A DNA stretch of 64,000 bases, from positions 1,240,001 to 1,304,000 of the forward strand of contig JAEHOE010000002.1 in assembly GCA_016858145.1 (NCBI GenBank), read 5' to 3'. Below are positions 52,701-63,936 of the stretch, piece after piece. A program made the translations under genes and the position numbers. Under the pieces are notes generated by a model. That model saw nothing but the letters and a program-made list of their open reading frames with translations, made no database searches and was not told the origin of the DNA. The number at the start of each line of letters is the position of its first letter. Position 1 is the first letter of the stretch. The stretch comes from Edaphochlamys debaryana. Its lineage: Eukaryota; Chlorophyta; Chlorophyceae; Chlamydomonadales.

Positions 52701-55700
52701 GGTGCCGTGTGTTTGTGGACGGGGGCCGTGAAGAGGGAGCCATGCTGATGTGCTTAGACGTGGGCTACATGCATGTACACGATGGCAACACGGATGCCAC
52801 GGGGCCTGGCCTGGCCCAGCTGTCGGCTCTCGGCCGCGCACACATGCAGCTGACCCCAGTCGCCTCCTTGCACACGAGTGCGGTACATGCCGCCTGCCAT
52901 CCCACGGCACCCCCCCTGAACCACACCGCCCACCCCCCGCACCTGCTCCAGGGCCGCGTCCTGCCCCTGGCTGTCCTCGGCGCCGCACGTGCGGTGGATG
53001 AAGAGCGCCACCGCTGTGACGGGCGAGTCGAGGAGCTTGAGCAGCGCGGGCCAGTCGGCGGGTTGCGCGGCCTGGGGCGGGTGTGAGGGGCGTGGTCAGG
53101 TGCGTGGTGGGGACAGCGGGTTTAGGGGGCATGGAGGGAGGCTGGATGGTTAGGGGGCAGCGGCGGGCACATGGTGCTCGGCACAAGAGCAAGGAGTACG
53201 GTGTCGTACCGCTGCCGCCAGCTTCTTCTTGCAGTCCGCCAGGAGGGGCTCCAAAGAGGTGGGCACGTGGCGGGGCCGGCCGCCCCGGCTGATGGCGGCC
53301 GGCGCGGCGCCGGGCCCGACCGCAGCGGCGCCGGAGCCAGACGGGCCCGCGCCGCCGGCCGCTGCTGACGGCGCCACCGCCTGCGTTGCCGTTTGGGCCG
53401 TCCCTTGTGCCGCCGCCGCTGCCGTTGTCGTGCCTGGAGGGAGCGGGGCCCGACAAGACCATGCAGACATCGGCGCTCAGTGTCACAGGCAATCAACACA
53501 GCCTTGTCAGGCGCGCTTACACCTCACCCCCCGCTGAGAAGCTCGTGGTTAACCCGCACGAGTTTCCTTGATGCTGATACTTCCCTGATGCTTATGCAAT
53601 CTTAGTGATGACAACGTGAGCCTCTGTCCATCCGCAGTCCGTGCTCCTACCCACATGCCACCTCCACCCCCAGCCCACCTGCCGCGGTCGAGCGTTCCGC
53701 CCGGGCCTTGCCGAGGGACGCCGCGAGGGCCGCCAAGCCGGCGCCTACGGGCGCCGCGGCGGGTGCAACGGCCGTGGTGGTGGCTGCCGCAGTGGCCCCT
53801 TGCTGCTGGGGCGACTTTTGCGAGCCGCCCGCCGCCTCGGCCTAAGGCGGGCCCGGCATGAAGCGAGTCGGCAGGCGGGCACACAAGGACAGCACACAGT
53901 ACGAGCTAAGAAGAGAGCGAGTGCCAGCCTGGTCCCCGGCTCTGGAGACTGCCTTTGAGCCGCTCCCTCCGAACAAGCAGTCCTCTTCCTGACAACAGCA
54001 TGTAGAGCACTTGCCTGCTTGCGTTTCTTGCCCCCCGCAGGTGCGCCCTCCCCGTCCGCCTTGCGTTTGGGCGCCTTAACCGGCGTGCCCACCGCACCAG
54101 GGCCCGCACCCTGCGAGCCCCCAGCGCCGGCCCCAGCCGCCGCTGCCCCGGCCGCAGCTGCGCCTTTGGCCTTGCCCGCCGCGGGCGCGGGAGCCGAGGA
54201 GCCCGCGGCCCCGGGCCCGGGGGCCTGCTTGGGCCTCGGGCCTCGCTTGGGCCCGGGGCGGACTTCCGGCTCGTCCGCTGCGTCGCCCTCCAGCTCCACC
54301 GGGCCCTGAAGGCGGGGACCACGCGGGCCTCACATCAGTTCTGCGCATGCCCCATCCTGCCTTCTAATATGTGGCGGCCCATCCTTCACTCCGACAAAAA
54401 CCACCCTAGCCCTTGGCACCAACGGCGCCCAGACGCGCGCAAGAGTTGTGCATACGCCGCAACGGCACACCGCCCCGGTTCCACGGCCCATACGAGTGCC
54501 GCCCTGCACCCGTGCTCTGCGCCCTCCGCACCTGATTAATCCAGAACCCAACGAACTTGGCCTTCGCGTTCCTCCGTTTGTTGTATTTGAGCTCCATGTC
54601 ATCATCTATGAAGTCGCCCTCGTACCGCTCAACCATCATTCGCCGCCGCTTGGGCGGCTTGGCACCCTCTGCGCCGCCCGCCGCTGCGCCGCCGGGCCCA
54701 GGCCCTGGCCCGGCTGGGCCTCCGGCCCCGGCTTTGCCGCCCGCGCCCTCGGCGTCCGTCCCCGTCACGTCGCCGCCTGTGCCCTCCGGTCCCCCCTCGC
54801 CCCCGCTCGACTCAGAGTCACTGCTGGAGCCGCCCTGACAAAAGGGTGGAAAGAAACACGCGGAGAGGCAAGGGAGAGTATGGTGACAGCAAAAGGGGGC
54901 CGCCAGCCCAAGGCGGGGCACGACAAGCCTTGAGCGTAGCGTGAACCAAGCTCAGGCCCCGACGGCAATTCGAGTTGACAAGACACAGGAGAGCGCATGA
55001 CGCGGCCTCCATGCAGCATGCCTTAGCGCCCGGGGCCTCAGGCCCTAGGCCCCACTCACCGAGCCGTCCGCTTCCGACTCTTCGCCTTCCCCGCTGTCGG
55101 AGTCACCTTCGTCCTCCTCCTCTGAGGAGTCATCGCCCACACCCGCCTGCGAGGAACGGCAGCCAGGTGCATGGGCCAAGACCGGACTCTCCTCCTACTT
55201 AAGCCCACCTCCACGTCGCGTAGCCTTCCATTGCCCCAAACCCCGGTCCACCACAACCCCGGCTGCCTTGCCCCTCCTCATGCCCTTGCTGCACCTCGCC
55301 TGGACAACCCTCCAGCCTCACCCCGAGGCCTCACCCCCTGCTCCCAAACCCACCATGTAGGTCCGCTCTATCCGCTCCACCACAGATGCGAACATGGCTT
55401 TCCCAGAGGCAGCGGCGGCGCCAGGGCTGGCACCGGGCTGCGATACGGAGAAGGGAGGAGGAAGGAGGACAGGGGGCAAGGTTGCACGCTTCCTGCATCC
55501 AGGTGGGAGCGACCACAGAGCCCGTGCTGAGGCCAAAGAGGCCCCCGCTTGTGCGCGGGCAGGACCCAAGGCAAGATTGCGCTGACGAAACATGTGCTAG
55601 ATTGAGAGGTGGAGGAGAAGCATTGAGGCTATGCCCTGACGAGCTCACCCGTGGCATTCCGGGCAAGGGTGGCAGGCCTCCCAGGGAGGAGCCTGCCAGG

Positions 55701-56174
55701 CCGGTCCCCGGCTTGACTGCCGCGTTCGCTGCGGCCTTCTTGGCGGCCCTCAGCGCTTTGGGGTCCATCCCGTTGCGCTTTAGCAGCTGGGGGCAGGACA
55801 AGAGAGTTATGGAAAGAAAGGACGTGATAGCAGGCGTGTGACGGCACAGTGGACGCAGTGGCCAGTGGGGTGGCAAGCGCCTGGTCCGGCCCTGGCCCCC
55901 GCCCCCGGGCCCTCGGCGTGGCCACGCTCAAGCACATGGACAGCTTAAATGACCAGTGTCCCTGGTTGCCGACCTCCTTGTAGTTGACGGTGTAGTTCTC
56001 CGACAGGTCCGCTTTCATGCGTCGGCCGGGCATGACCGGGCCGGGGGTGTACATGTCCTGGGCTGGCGTGGTGCGTGCTGGAGCTCCCAGCGCCGAAGCA
56101 CTCAGCGCCTGAGCGCCAGACTCCTGCGGCGCCACCGGGATCGGCGCGATGCGCCTGCGCGGCTGGGTCGCCAT
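49738..56174 (-). CDS. HUN-domain (HPC2/ubinuclein-like) nuclear protein
   Basis: The start is ATG at 56174 (MATQPRRRIAPIPVAPQ). At least a dozen exons follow. Recognisable pieces in order: NYTVNYKEVGNQGHW; RNGMDPKALRAAKKAAANA; an acidic exon near 55140-55065 (DDSSEEEDEGDSDSGEGEES); exon 54834-54532, which ends RRRMMVERYEGDFIDDDMEL then AKAKFVGFWINQ; basic KRGPRPKQ and Ala/Gly linkers; helical exons (RPRHVPTSLEPLLADCKKKL, PALLKLLDSPVTAVALFIHR, PEELREAVARKASKKAAELV); and C-terminal exons around 50755 (DPIKLPEVAATARERGFVLS) and 49995-49738. FIDDxE followed by GFWIN resembles the HUN motif (GFYIN in ubinucleins). Ubinuclein/HPC2 proteins serve the HIRA complex in H3.3 deposition. The typical middle domain was not recognised, so the assignment rests on this motif and the acidic/basic nuclear composition. 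Confidence 0.5.
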
Positions 56175-56739
56175 CTCTCCCAGCGCGCGGGAAAGCGGGA
56201 TGCAGAGCTCCTCCTCGCCGAGCCCTCCAGCCAGGCCCCGTGCCTAGGGCATTGTTAAGAGGTGATCGGAAGGTTGGAGCTACCCTGTCAGGAGTTTCCC
56301 CTGCTTCAGTTCCGCGCAGTCGCGGGGCGTGGTCGCGGGGCCTCGCGTGTCAACATCAAGCGTCCACACAGTAGCTATACAGTTGTTCAGTGGCAATTGT
56401 GGTGTGTTGGTCGACTTCCGCGCATAGCACCGCCCCGCAGCAGGCACTCCGTGAGTTACCCCCGCCCCCGGCCCGGCCCCCCCGACACGCCCCGGCCCCC
56501 TTTTCCGTCAACCTCCCCCTGTTACCAGACCTCCTCGCTCAACAATCAAGTTGAACAGCATTTGACCAGGAGGAGCAGCGGTGCGTGGCAAGGACGAGAT
56601 CGCGGCTAAGCGGTCCCAAGAAGCCCGGCGCCCCCACAAGGACGTTAGCATACATATACAGCTTTGCTGCACGCAGTGCTTCTTCTTATAGACACTTGCA
56701 CTCGGCCTCGCGCGGACACGCGGGTCAAGGTACCTGGGC
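56175..56739. promoter_or_regulatory. Divergent promoter region
   Basis: 565 bp separate the minus-strand start at 56174 from the plus-strand start at 56740, so one compact region must drive both genes. It includes ACATATATACAGC near 56649, a weak TATA-like word about 90 bp before the plus-strand ATG. No other feature stands out. Confidence 0.5.
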
Positions 56740-57396
56740 ATGAGCCGGCCCGCGCCTCCTGGCATCCCCAACTCCTTCTACCTAAAGCTAGCAGGAATAT
56801 GCTTCGTCGTGAGTCCTTCGCGGCTGCAATTGATTGGAGCCAGCCTGCGATGTGCCCATCACCAGGTCGCCGGAGCGCCCCGGCCCCGACTCGCGACAGC
56901 ACCTACTGACCAGCGCGGCCCTTGTTCCGTGCAGATCGGGGGCTGCATGGAGACTTTCATGTATGCGACGGGCTTCTATGACGTGTAGGTGCCCGGGTCT
57001 CGTGAACCGTCGTGGCCAAAACCCAGCGCATCGCCGCCGGGGCCCCTCCCACGGCTCTGCCCGCTCGGGCACCGGCTCCCGCCAGAGCACGGGGATGCTA
57101 GCGCACCTGCTACAGCCGTCACTGTAGGGGTCAGGCGCGCTCTCCTGCGGAGCCCTATCATACACAGCTGCTCAGACATAATGTCGTGAACCTTTAGCCC
57201 CGCATTGCTGCTCGCCCTGCCCTCCGCAGCGTGACTAAGAAGGAGGCTGAGCGCTTTGTGGAGCGATCTGAGGAGCGTGCGGAGCTGTTGCGCAAGCTGC
57301 GGGAGAAGGGGCTGCTTGAGGGCCTGGATCTGGGTCAGCAGGGCGGCAGTAGCAGCGGCAGCAGCGGCGGAGCCGCCAGCAGCCCAGCCAAGTAGC
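56740..57396 (+). CDS. Small single-pass membrane protein, SMIM4/UQCC5-like
   Basis: Three exons: 56740-56808, 56935-56984 and 57230-57396, in phase. The product is about 94 residues. It begins MSRPAPPGIPNSFYLKL, has one hydrophobic stretch (LAGICFVIGGCMETFMYA), then TGFYDVVTKKEAERF and a charged coiled coil (ERSEERAELLRKLREKGLLE) with a Gly/Ser tail. The order 'FVxGGxME..M....FYDV..(K/R)(K/E)..ER' resembles SMIM4/UQCC5, a small inner-membrane protein needed for early complex III assembly in animals. The gene structure is clean and the reading frame strongly protein-like. The functional name is an inference from this short pattern. Confidence 0.75.
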
Positions 57397-57626
57397 CAGG
57401 CTCTGACTTGGCACTGCCACACACGGCCTGAGCAGGTTCAGCTGAACCGGACCCGGCAGGACCGGGGACGCATCCCAGCGTGCTTCAGTGTCTGGCCGAG
57501 CACAGGTTGTAGAGAGCCCTGCCTGGCGGAGCGGATCTTGTGGGGGTGGGGAGAGGTCCAGGCGAACGGCCGGCTGCATTGGCAGGCCCTGCTGACGTGG
57601 ACTGACGTGGACCCGCGTCCGTAGCC

Positions 57627-59533
57627 ATGGACATGCTCCGTAACATCACGGCGGGCTCCGCGGCGGCTCAGAACCCGCTGCTGCGAGGCCTGCTGGGCCC
57701 AGGGGCCAGCGAGGCGGACTATGCGGAGATTGCGAAGCAGGTGGGGGGGGGGGGGGGGGCGCGGGGAAGCTGTGGACGGCAGGGGGTCCAGCCGAGCCTC
57801 CCAAGGACGCTCCCTCTTGCAGCGTGCACTGCTCGTCACGGCGCTGCGTCACGGCGCTGCGAGCGCGGCCGGGTGTGTGGCCTGGGCGCGAGGCGGTGCG
57901 GCGAGCGGCGGAGTTGCCAGGGGCTGACGCGTCCTTTCTCTGCCCGCTTGCTACCCCTCATGTCAGGCGGAAGCTGCCTGGAAGATGATGGATGACCTGG
58001 CGGAGAAGGACCCGGACGGCTACGCCCAGTTCATACAGGAGCAGGTGGGGCCGCACACGGCGGGGCTGGCAGGGACTGTCGGATCTTGGCCCAGGCAGGT
58101 GTGCGGCCGCGTTGGCTTGCGGTCACGTCTGATGGGGTGACGGTCCTGACGCCGTAGCATGGGACATGCATCCCCCGAACCCGTCCATCCCGTATCCTCC
58201 TCATACGTTTCGGGTCGGGTTTTGACGGCCTCGCCTGCTGTAGCATGAAACACCTCTGCCGCAGGAATGCCATTCCCAACGGCGTTCGACCTGTGCCCCA
58301 CGCAGGCCCAGGCCGCCAAGGAGGAGGTGGAGCAGCGGCGTGACCCCCACGTGGAGGGTCTGGAGCCGGCCCTGGTGCTGGAGGCGGAGGCGGTGCACCG
58401 GGCCCCGGCGCAGGCGGTGGCGGGGGCGGGGGGCCCGGTGCCGCTCGTGGTGTCGGGGCCCAAGGCAGTGGCGCGGGTGCACGTGTGGGCGGCCAAGGAC
58501 GGTGAGCGCTTCGGGGCTGAGGCAACGCGCTGCTGCTGCGGCAGCTAGGCCGATGCGCTGGCCATGACTCATACCACCCGCGTCGACGTCATCCCCTACC
58601 CAAGGGGCATGGATAGCATACCGTAGCCTTGAACACACTTGAACTGTGCGTGCTGAACTTGAGCCCGCCGCCGTGTGCCTCTCACCGCAGCCTCGGGCCT
58701 CACGCCGCCCACCACGCCCCGGGGCGACCCACTTGGCCCCAGCCCGCCCGCCTCCCTGGCCGGCCTGCTCCTGCCCCTGGCCGAGTACAAGCCCGCCCTC
58801 ACGGCCCCCGCCGGCCCCGTGCCGGTGCACGTGTTCCACGTGGCGGCCCACGTGTCTGCCGTACGGGCCATGGCGGCGCCGACGGCGGCGCCGACGGCCG
58901 TGGTGGCGGCGCTGCTGGAGGGGCTGACCCAGTTCGTGGAGGCGCGGTACGGCCTGGCGCTCAGCAGGACAGTACGGACGTTGCAGGTGCGTCGGGAGCC
59001 GGTTGTAAGGGCTTGGGCGGGGGTGGGGGGGCGGGATCGGGGGTCTAGGGCCTGGCCAAGGGGGTGGTTGCAGCGCAGGTTGGCAGAGGTAACATCAGGG
59101 TCGAGCTGCTGAGTGGCACGGCGAGCAAGAAAGCAGGGTGGCGGGGCATTGAGCAGGGTGGGCCCGCCCAACGTCCACACCCGCTTTCCCCTCCGCGCCA
59201 CTACCCATTCAGGTGCACCGAGACATGCTGAGCGAGGCGCAGCTCAAAGCGCTGTGGGCCAAGCAGCAACAGCAGCAGCAGGGCGTGGAGGCGAAGGCGG
59301 GTCAGCCGCTGGAGCCAGGGGCGGGGACCGGCACCGGCGGGTCGTTATCGCAGGGCTTGATGGAGCAACTCAAGACGCTGGGGACGGAGCCGCCCAGGCA
59401 TGCAAAGCCGCCGCCGCCGGTGGTGGCGGGGGTCGGCGGCGGAGGCCCGGCTGCAGTCGCAGGCAGGGGCTCTGTCGGGGAGGGAGGGGTCAAGCAGGCG
59501 CCCAAGAAGAAGCTGATCGAGGAGCTGGACTAG
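57627..59533 (+). CDS. PIH1-domain-like protein
   Basis: Five exons: 57627-57740, 57967-58044, 58305-58501, 58691-58986 and 59213-59533. The N-terminal part reads MDMLRNITAGSAAAQN, then WKMMDDLAEKDPDGYAQFIQ, which resembles the opening helix of PIH1D2 and related proteins ('W..LDDLA..DPE.Y..FI..Q'). The middle carries VPVHVFHVAAHVSAV and FVEARYGLALSRTVRTLQVH. The C-terminal third is Gln-, Gly- and Pro-rich and ends KKKLIEELD. PIH proteins work with HSP90/R2TP in assembling axonemal dyneins and other complexes. Which PIH subfamily this is (PIH1D2 or another) cannot be fixed by eye. The first intron opens with GT followed by a run of about 17 G, an unusual donor context. Confidence 0.6.
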
Positions 59534-60083
59534 ACCTGCTTGTCGGTTCGGAGGATGTGGAGGAAGGACCGCGTTGCGGGTGCAGGCTCTCGAGCAGCTC
59601 AAGTGGACGGCTTGTGCTGGGACGCTTGACGGGCGCGGGCAGGAGGTGTTGCGAGGAGAGGGACCTGGCTGTTGTGCAGGGTTCGAGTAATTGGTCGGGT
59701 GCCAGCGGCGTGATGGGAGGGGACGATGCGGCCCCGGTTGCTGCGCAGCCTGCGCTTCACACTGCACTAGCGTGACTGTTCCGACTTCGGGCGTGTCGCT
59801 GCACGTCTTTGGTCCGATGTGACGTCGAGGCCCGCGAGGGGTATGTGCAACGGGCGTGTGTGTGTATGTCGTACCGCCGTACGTTAAACTGCTGTCTCGT
59901 GAACTGAGGAATAATAACTCTTACGCACTCTACAGCATACAGCCCCAAGCACCTCACACACATCACGTTGAGCCGAAGACTCAGAGAAATTGCGCTCAAG
60001 CTACCAGCAGGCACTGCGTACCTGCGCCCGTTGCTCTTCCGCCCTGCCGCGTACTGCGCTCTCCATTGTTTGTCTGGTCAACC

Positions 60084-63000
60084 ATGGGTTCGACCTTCTC
60101 GACGTCAAACAATGTGGTCGTGTGCCTGGACCGGTCAGTCGGCTTGTGCATCGGTCGGCGTCGCGGCGACACGCAAACAGACCTTACGCGTCGCTCCTAT
60201 GTGCTCTGTAGGCTCGTTTTCAACCCAGGCGAGACCGTGACGGGGGCCGTGCTGCTCAACATCCTCGAGGAAATGGGCAAGTTCAAGGACCTGGAGGTCG
60301 AGGTAGGGCCGGGTACAGTGTGAGGCAGATGCTAAACGTAATCCGGGCAAGTACTGGCGGGGGCACGCGAGGTGGAGCCGTCAGTCAGAAGCATCCCTCT
60401 TCCCTCGTCCCACCGACCTCCCCCCTGCCCTACTTTGCACAGGCATACGGAGAGGAGGAAACGTACTGGGAGTATGAGCGCTCCCGCACTGTCAGCAACT
60501 CTGGTGCGTGCACAGCTGCCTTCGGGTGACCCGGGTTTACACGTGATGCCCTTTGTGCAGCCGCGCTGGCCTCCAACGGCCTCCATTGCACTCCTGCCGG
60601 TGGCCACCTCCAACTTCTCGCAACCCTCGACCGCAGACGGCTCGTCCCGGACCGAAACCGAGACGATTCGGTGCTCCGGCAAGGACACGGTCTTCAAGGT
60701 ACGCCTGACCTCTGCCGCAGCAGCCACAGGGGCTGAAACAGATCTGGGCCTCGTGCGCTCCTCGTGTGCTGCGCAGCATTCGCAACGCCTGTGCCTTTAG
60801 CGCTTCTTCGGGTCCACGTCCCGGCTCAAACGAGTGAGCTCTTACGGCTCCACGGGCTGACTCGTACGGCTCAACGTGAGCGCACCACCCGCAATGAGTC
60901 TTGGCCCGACCTCTGACTGCGCGCAACGCCCCGCACCTGCCCCCAGGTAAAGCGCACGCTGCACCGCTGGGACCCCGCCGCAAAGGTGCAGCCGGGGCGG
61001 TACGTGTTCCCCTTCTCCTTCACGCTGCCGGCCACCGCCGAGCCCACGGAGCACCACGCCTGGAGGCAACGGAGCATCTATGACCGCCCAAACGGCTTTG
61101 GGTCAGTCGCCACTGCAGGGTTGCGCGGGTTGCCACCGGCAACTGTGTCCGTCGCACGCGCTGCCCTGTCCCCGTGTCCTGCGGTTCTTTCATGGAAGGC
61201 GCTCTCTGCTGCCGGGGCACACCTGAGGTTTAGAAACGTGAACGTCGCAGGCTGTTGTGTTCATGTGCCCCCGTCGTTGCCCTCCCTCGCAGCGCCCATA
61301 TGCGGTGGGTGGTGACGGCGGAGGCCAACCGCGACTGTAAGGACCTCAAGGCTGCGACGGAGCTCACAGTGCTGGGCCCCACGCAGCTCTCGCCGGCCTG
61401 GCTCAGCCAGCCGGCGCCGGCGGTGAAGGAGGAGGTGCCTGTCAAGAAGGTGGGGGCTCGGGGGAATGAGAAACGGGGGACGAAGGTGGGGGCTCAGGGA
61501 GGTGAGGCCGGCGGCGGGAGTAGTGGTTGTGACAGCATGGGTACGGTTGGGGGCAGGTTGATGGGTGCCTGGGTGCAACAGGTTTGGCAACTCTCGAGTT
61601 GTGATTGATGCTGTTCTCATTTCCTCATCCTTGCCCGCAGATGTGCTGTTGCTGCAGCTTCGGCGAGTGAGTTGGAGCGCAGAGAACGGTCCACCTGGAA
61701 GGGGACGGCGGAGACGAAGGGGAGGGGCCCTGCTTTACGGTGTTCGGTGTTCCACCCTGCCTTTGAGCATGGACCCCCTTCTCTTTCCGCCCGTAGCCGT
61801 GGTTCGATGACGATGAGTCTCAAGGCCGATAAAGCGGCGTACATGGGCGGGGAGGTGATTGCGGCGGAGATCGAGGTGGGTGGCTGGAAAGCGTATGCGC
61901 GCATTGCCAACGCCGGGGAGGCCCAGCCCGCCAAGCCCCGAGCGGACCAACCAACTAACCCACCGCCAACCGCCCCAAAAGATCTCCAACGACACGGACG
62001 AGCACTTCAAGGACGTGGAGGTGGCGCTGGTGTGCAGCGGCTGGGCAAAGTCGTCACATGAGCGCACGTGCCAAGTCGGCTACATCGTCAAGGCGCCGCT
62101 GGAGGGTGAGGCGTTTCGGCTCAGGCCTTGTGCACACCTTGCTTGGAGCCTAGCCCGGGCCCGTCCCGCCGCCTCTACAACCGCTGCAACTCAGCTTTCC
62201 AGCTTGCTACAACCAACGCTCCTGCCCCTGCCCGCAGGCCTCAAGCCGCGCACCAAGCGCGAGGGCTTCACCATGATGTCGGCCCGCCTGCCGCTGCCCG
62301 CCGACCTGCGCCACACCCGGCAGCTCCACCTCTTCGGCTTCAGGTGCGTGGGAACAGGCCTCGGGGGCAGGGCCTTGGGACAGGGCATGCGGCAGGGGCC
62401 AGGGCAAGGCTAGCGGTAGGGACAGGGATAGGGGTATCGACAGGGCAGCGCACGGCCTGCACCCATCCGGGGCTGCGCCTTTTTTGGATTTCACTGGTTC
62501 TAGGGCCTACTTTACATCACCACACATCCTTACTCCGCAGCTACAAGCTCGTCCTCAAGGCCGTCGCTGGCAAGACCAGCACCGACCCCGTGGTCGAGGT
62601 ACGACCGTCGTACATCATCTTGCGCTGCCGTACACATACGGCCGACGCGCCTTGACTCTTAGCTTGGGCTCTTCACACTCCCCTCGTACCCCCTTGCAGT
62701 TTCCGCTGCACATCCAGCCCCGGCCGCCAGGCAACTCTCTGGCCGCCCCCGCTGGCGACCAGGCGGCATTTATAAGGCCCACAGAGGCCCCCGCCTGGTG
62801 GCAGCCCACGGTGAGTGGCAGCCCGCGATGGGAAGCGGGGGGGGTAAACCACACGGGGGTCCGCTGCCTCGCTGGCCGCCCCCGCCGGGGGGACGGAGGG
62901 GCAGTTCATGCCCTCAGAAGACCCGACCTGGTGGCAGCCCACGGTGAGTGTTGACCTCTTCGGGCCCGTGCCCTGCGTCGGTCAGCAGGCTAGTGATACC

Positions 63001-63153
63001 CACCCTGCCACCTCACGCCCCGCCACCTCACGCCCCGAACCCCAGGCCGTTGCCGCCGAGATGCCCCTGGACGGCGGTAAGCCCTCGGCCTGCGCCGTGG
63101 GAGAGCCGGCGATGGGCTTCCCAGCCGACCCCGCGGCGGCGCTGGCCAAGTGA
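60084..63153 (+). CDS. Arrestin-fold domain protein
   Basis: About 13 exons with consistent phases, from ATG 60084 (MGSTFSTSNNVVVCLDR) to TGA at 63151-63153. The N-lobe reads VFNPGETVTGAVLLNI (60212-60302), EEETYWEYERSRTVSNSDG, then 60947-61101 with LHRWDPAAKVQPGRYVFPFS, the hallmark 'G.Y.FPF.F.LP' of alpha-arrestins. Next come WVVTAEANRDCKDLKAATEL, a Cys-rich exon (CCCCSF), the C-lobe start SLKADKAAYMGGEVIAAEIE with ISNDTDEHFKDVEVALV, and LHLFGFSYKLVLKAV. There are no membrane segments. Proteins of this fold act as adaptors in endocytosis and protein sorting. Poly-Pro or PPxY motifs that recruit HECT ligases are not evident. One C-terminal exon exists in two tandem versions (see 62905). Confidence 0.85.
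62905..62943 (+). other. Duplicated, possibly alternative exon in the arrestin gene
   Basis: Exon 62700-62810 ends with APAWWQPT|GTGAGT. About 130 bp later the sequence recurs: GGCCGCCCCCGC... ending PTWWQPT|GTGAGT at 62943. The second copy has a usable acceptor (GGGGCAG ending 62904), giving a 39-nt, frame-neutral exon (FMPSEDPTWWQPT). Confidence 0.6.
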
Positions 63154-63857
63154 GGCCTGGGCGCCAATTGGCCCAGATGCTGGCCTGGCGCGCCGGCTCC
63201 TTCGAGTCGGTACCGTTCTGACTGGGCAGGTGTGCTGCCGGGCAGGGCAGGGGGGTGGCTAGGGAGGTAGAGCGGTGGAGGAGGCTCCAGCTGGGCTTCG
63301 GACGGACCCAAGCCCTACCTGGCATCGGGTGCAGGAAGGTCGGGAGGTGTCCCCACAAAGTTACGGTACTTGTGCCAACAGTGATTCTGACATTTCGGGT
63401 AATGCAAGGGTATGTGATAAACGGCCCCCGAAAGAAATGATGGCAGGCGGGGAGACTGGTGCATGGTGACCAATCTGGCGCATCGAAGTTGGCTGGTTTG
63501 TCTCCGAGGGGGTTGTAGAATGCGGACGACTGCCGTGATCTGCCGACGGGGTGTATACTCAGCCTTCTTGGCGTGCTGGATCCCTGAAACCGGGAGACCT
63601 TCTTCATATCTTAGAAATAGAAATAGAAATTACAACGCCGGCCGCGCCCTGGCGTGAGTTAAGGAAGGTCCGCTGGTTAGGCGCGACCACCATTGTCTAC
63701 CAGTCTCGTTGGCAGAACCACGCCGCATCTACGGCGGGGACGCTACGATTTTACGATCGCACTCCTGCTACCAAGGACAGTCTACCCGCGTCATTCCATG
63801 CACCACTTAACCACTCAACGCGTCAAACGACCTCAACCGCCCAGCACAGCCTGCTGG
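63154..63857. other. 3' flank of the arrestin gene
   Basis: No gene seen. It includes an AGAAAT/TAGAAA run (63615-63632) and a short piece, CTTCTTCATATCTTAG (63598-63615), that resembles TCTTCATATCTTAC in the tRNA-like element at 63909-63923, suggesting an older, degraded copy of the same SINE-like sequence. Confidence 0.4.
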
Positions 63858-63936
63858 GTGACTCCGGCGGGATGGATCCGAACCCACACCTTCCCGGTTT
63901 GACACCGGTCTTCATATCTTACCTATAGACGAGAAC
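63858..63936 (-). repeat. tRNA-Asp-like SINE head
   Basis: On the minus strand the order CTATAGGTAAGATAT, CCGGTGTCAAACCGGG, GGTGTGGGTTCGGATCC follows tRNA-Asp (GTATAGTGGTTAGTAT, C.TGTCA..CGGG, GGTTCGATTCC), including a GTC-like anticodon loop and a B-box. The T-stem and acceptor stems do not pair, so it is not a working tRNA gene. tRNA-Asp-derived SINEs are known in Chlamydomonas. Confidence 0.5.

Noticed and set aside
63858..63936. Functional tRNA-Asp gene
   Set aside because: The T-stem and acceptor stems do not pair despite a good overall resemblance.
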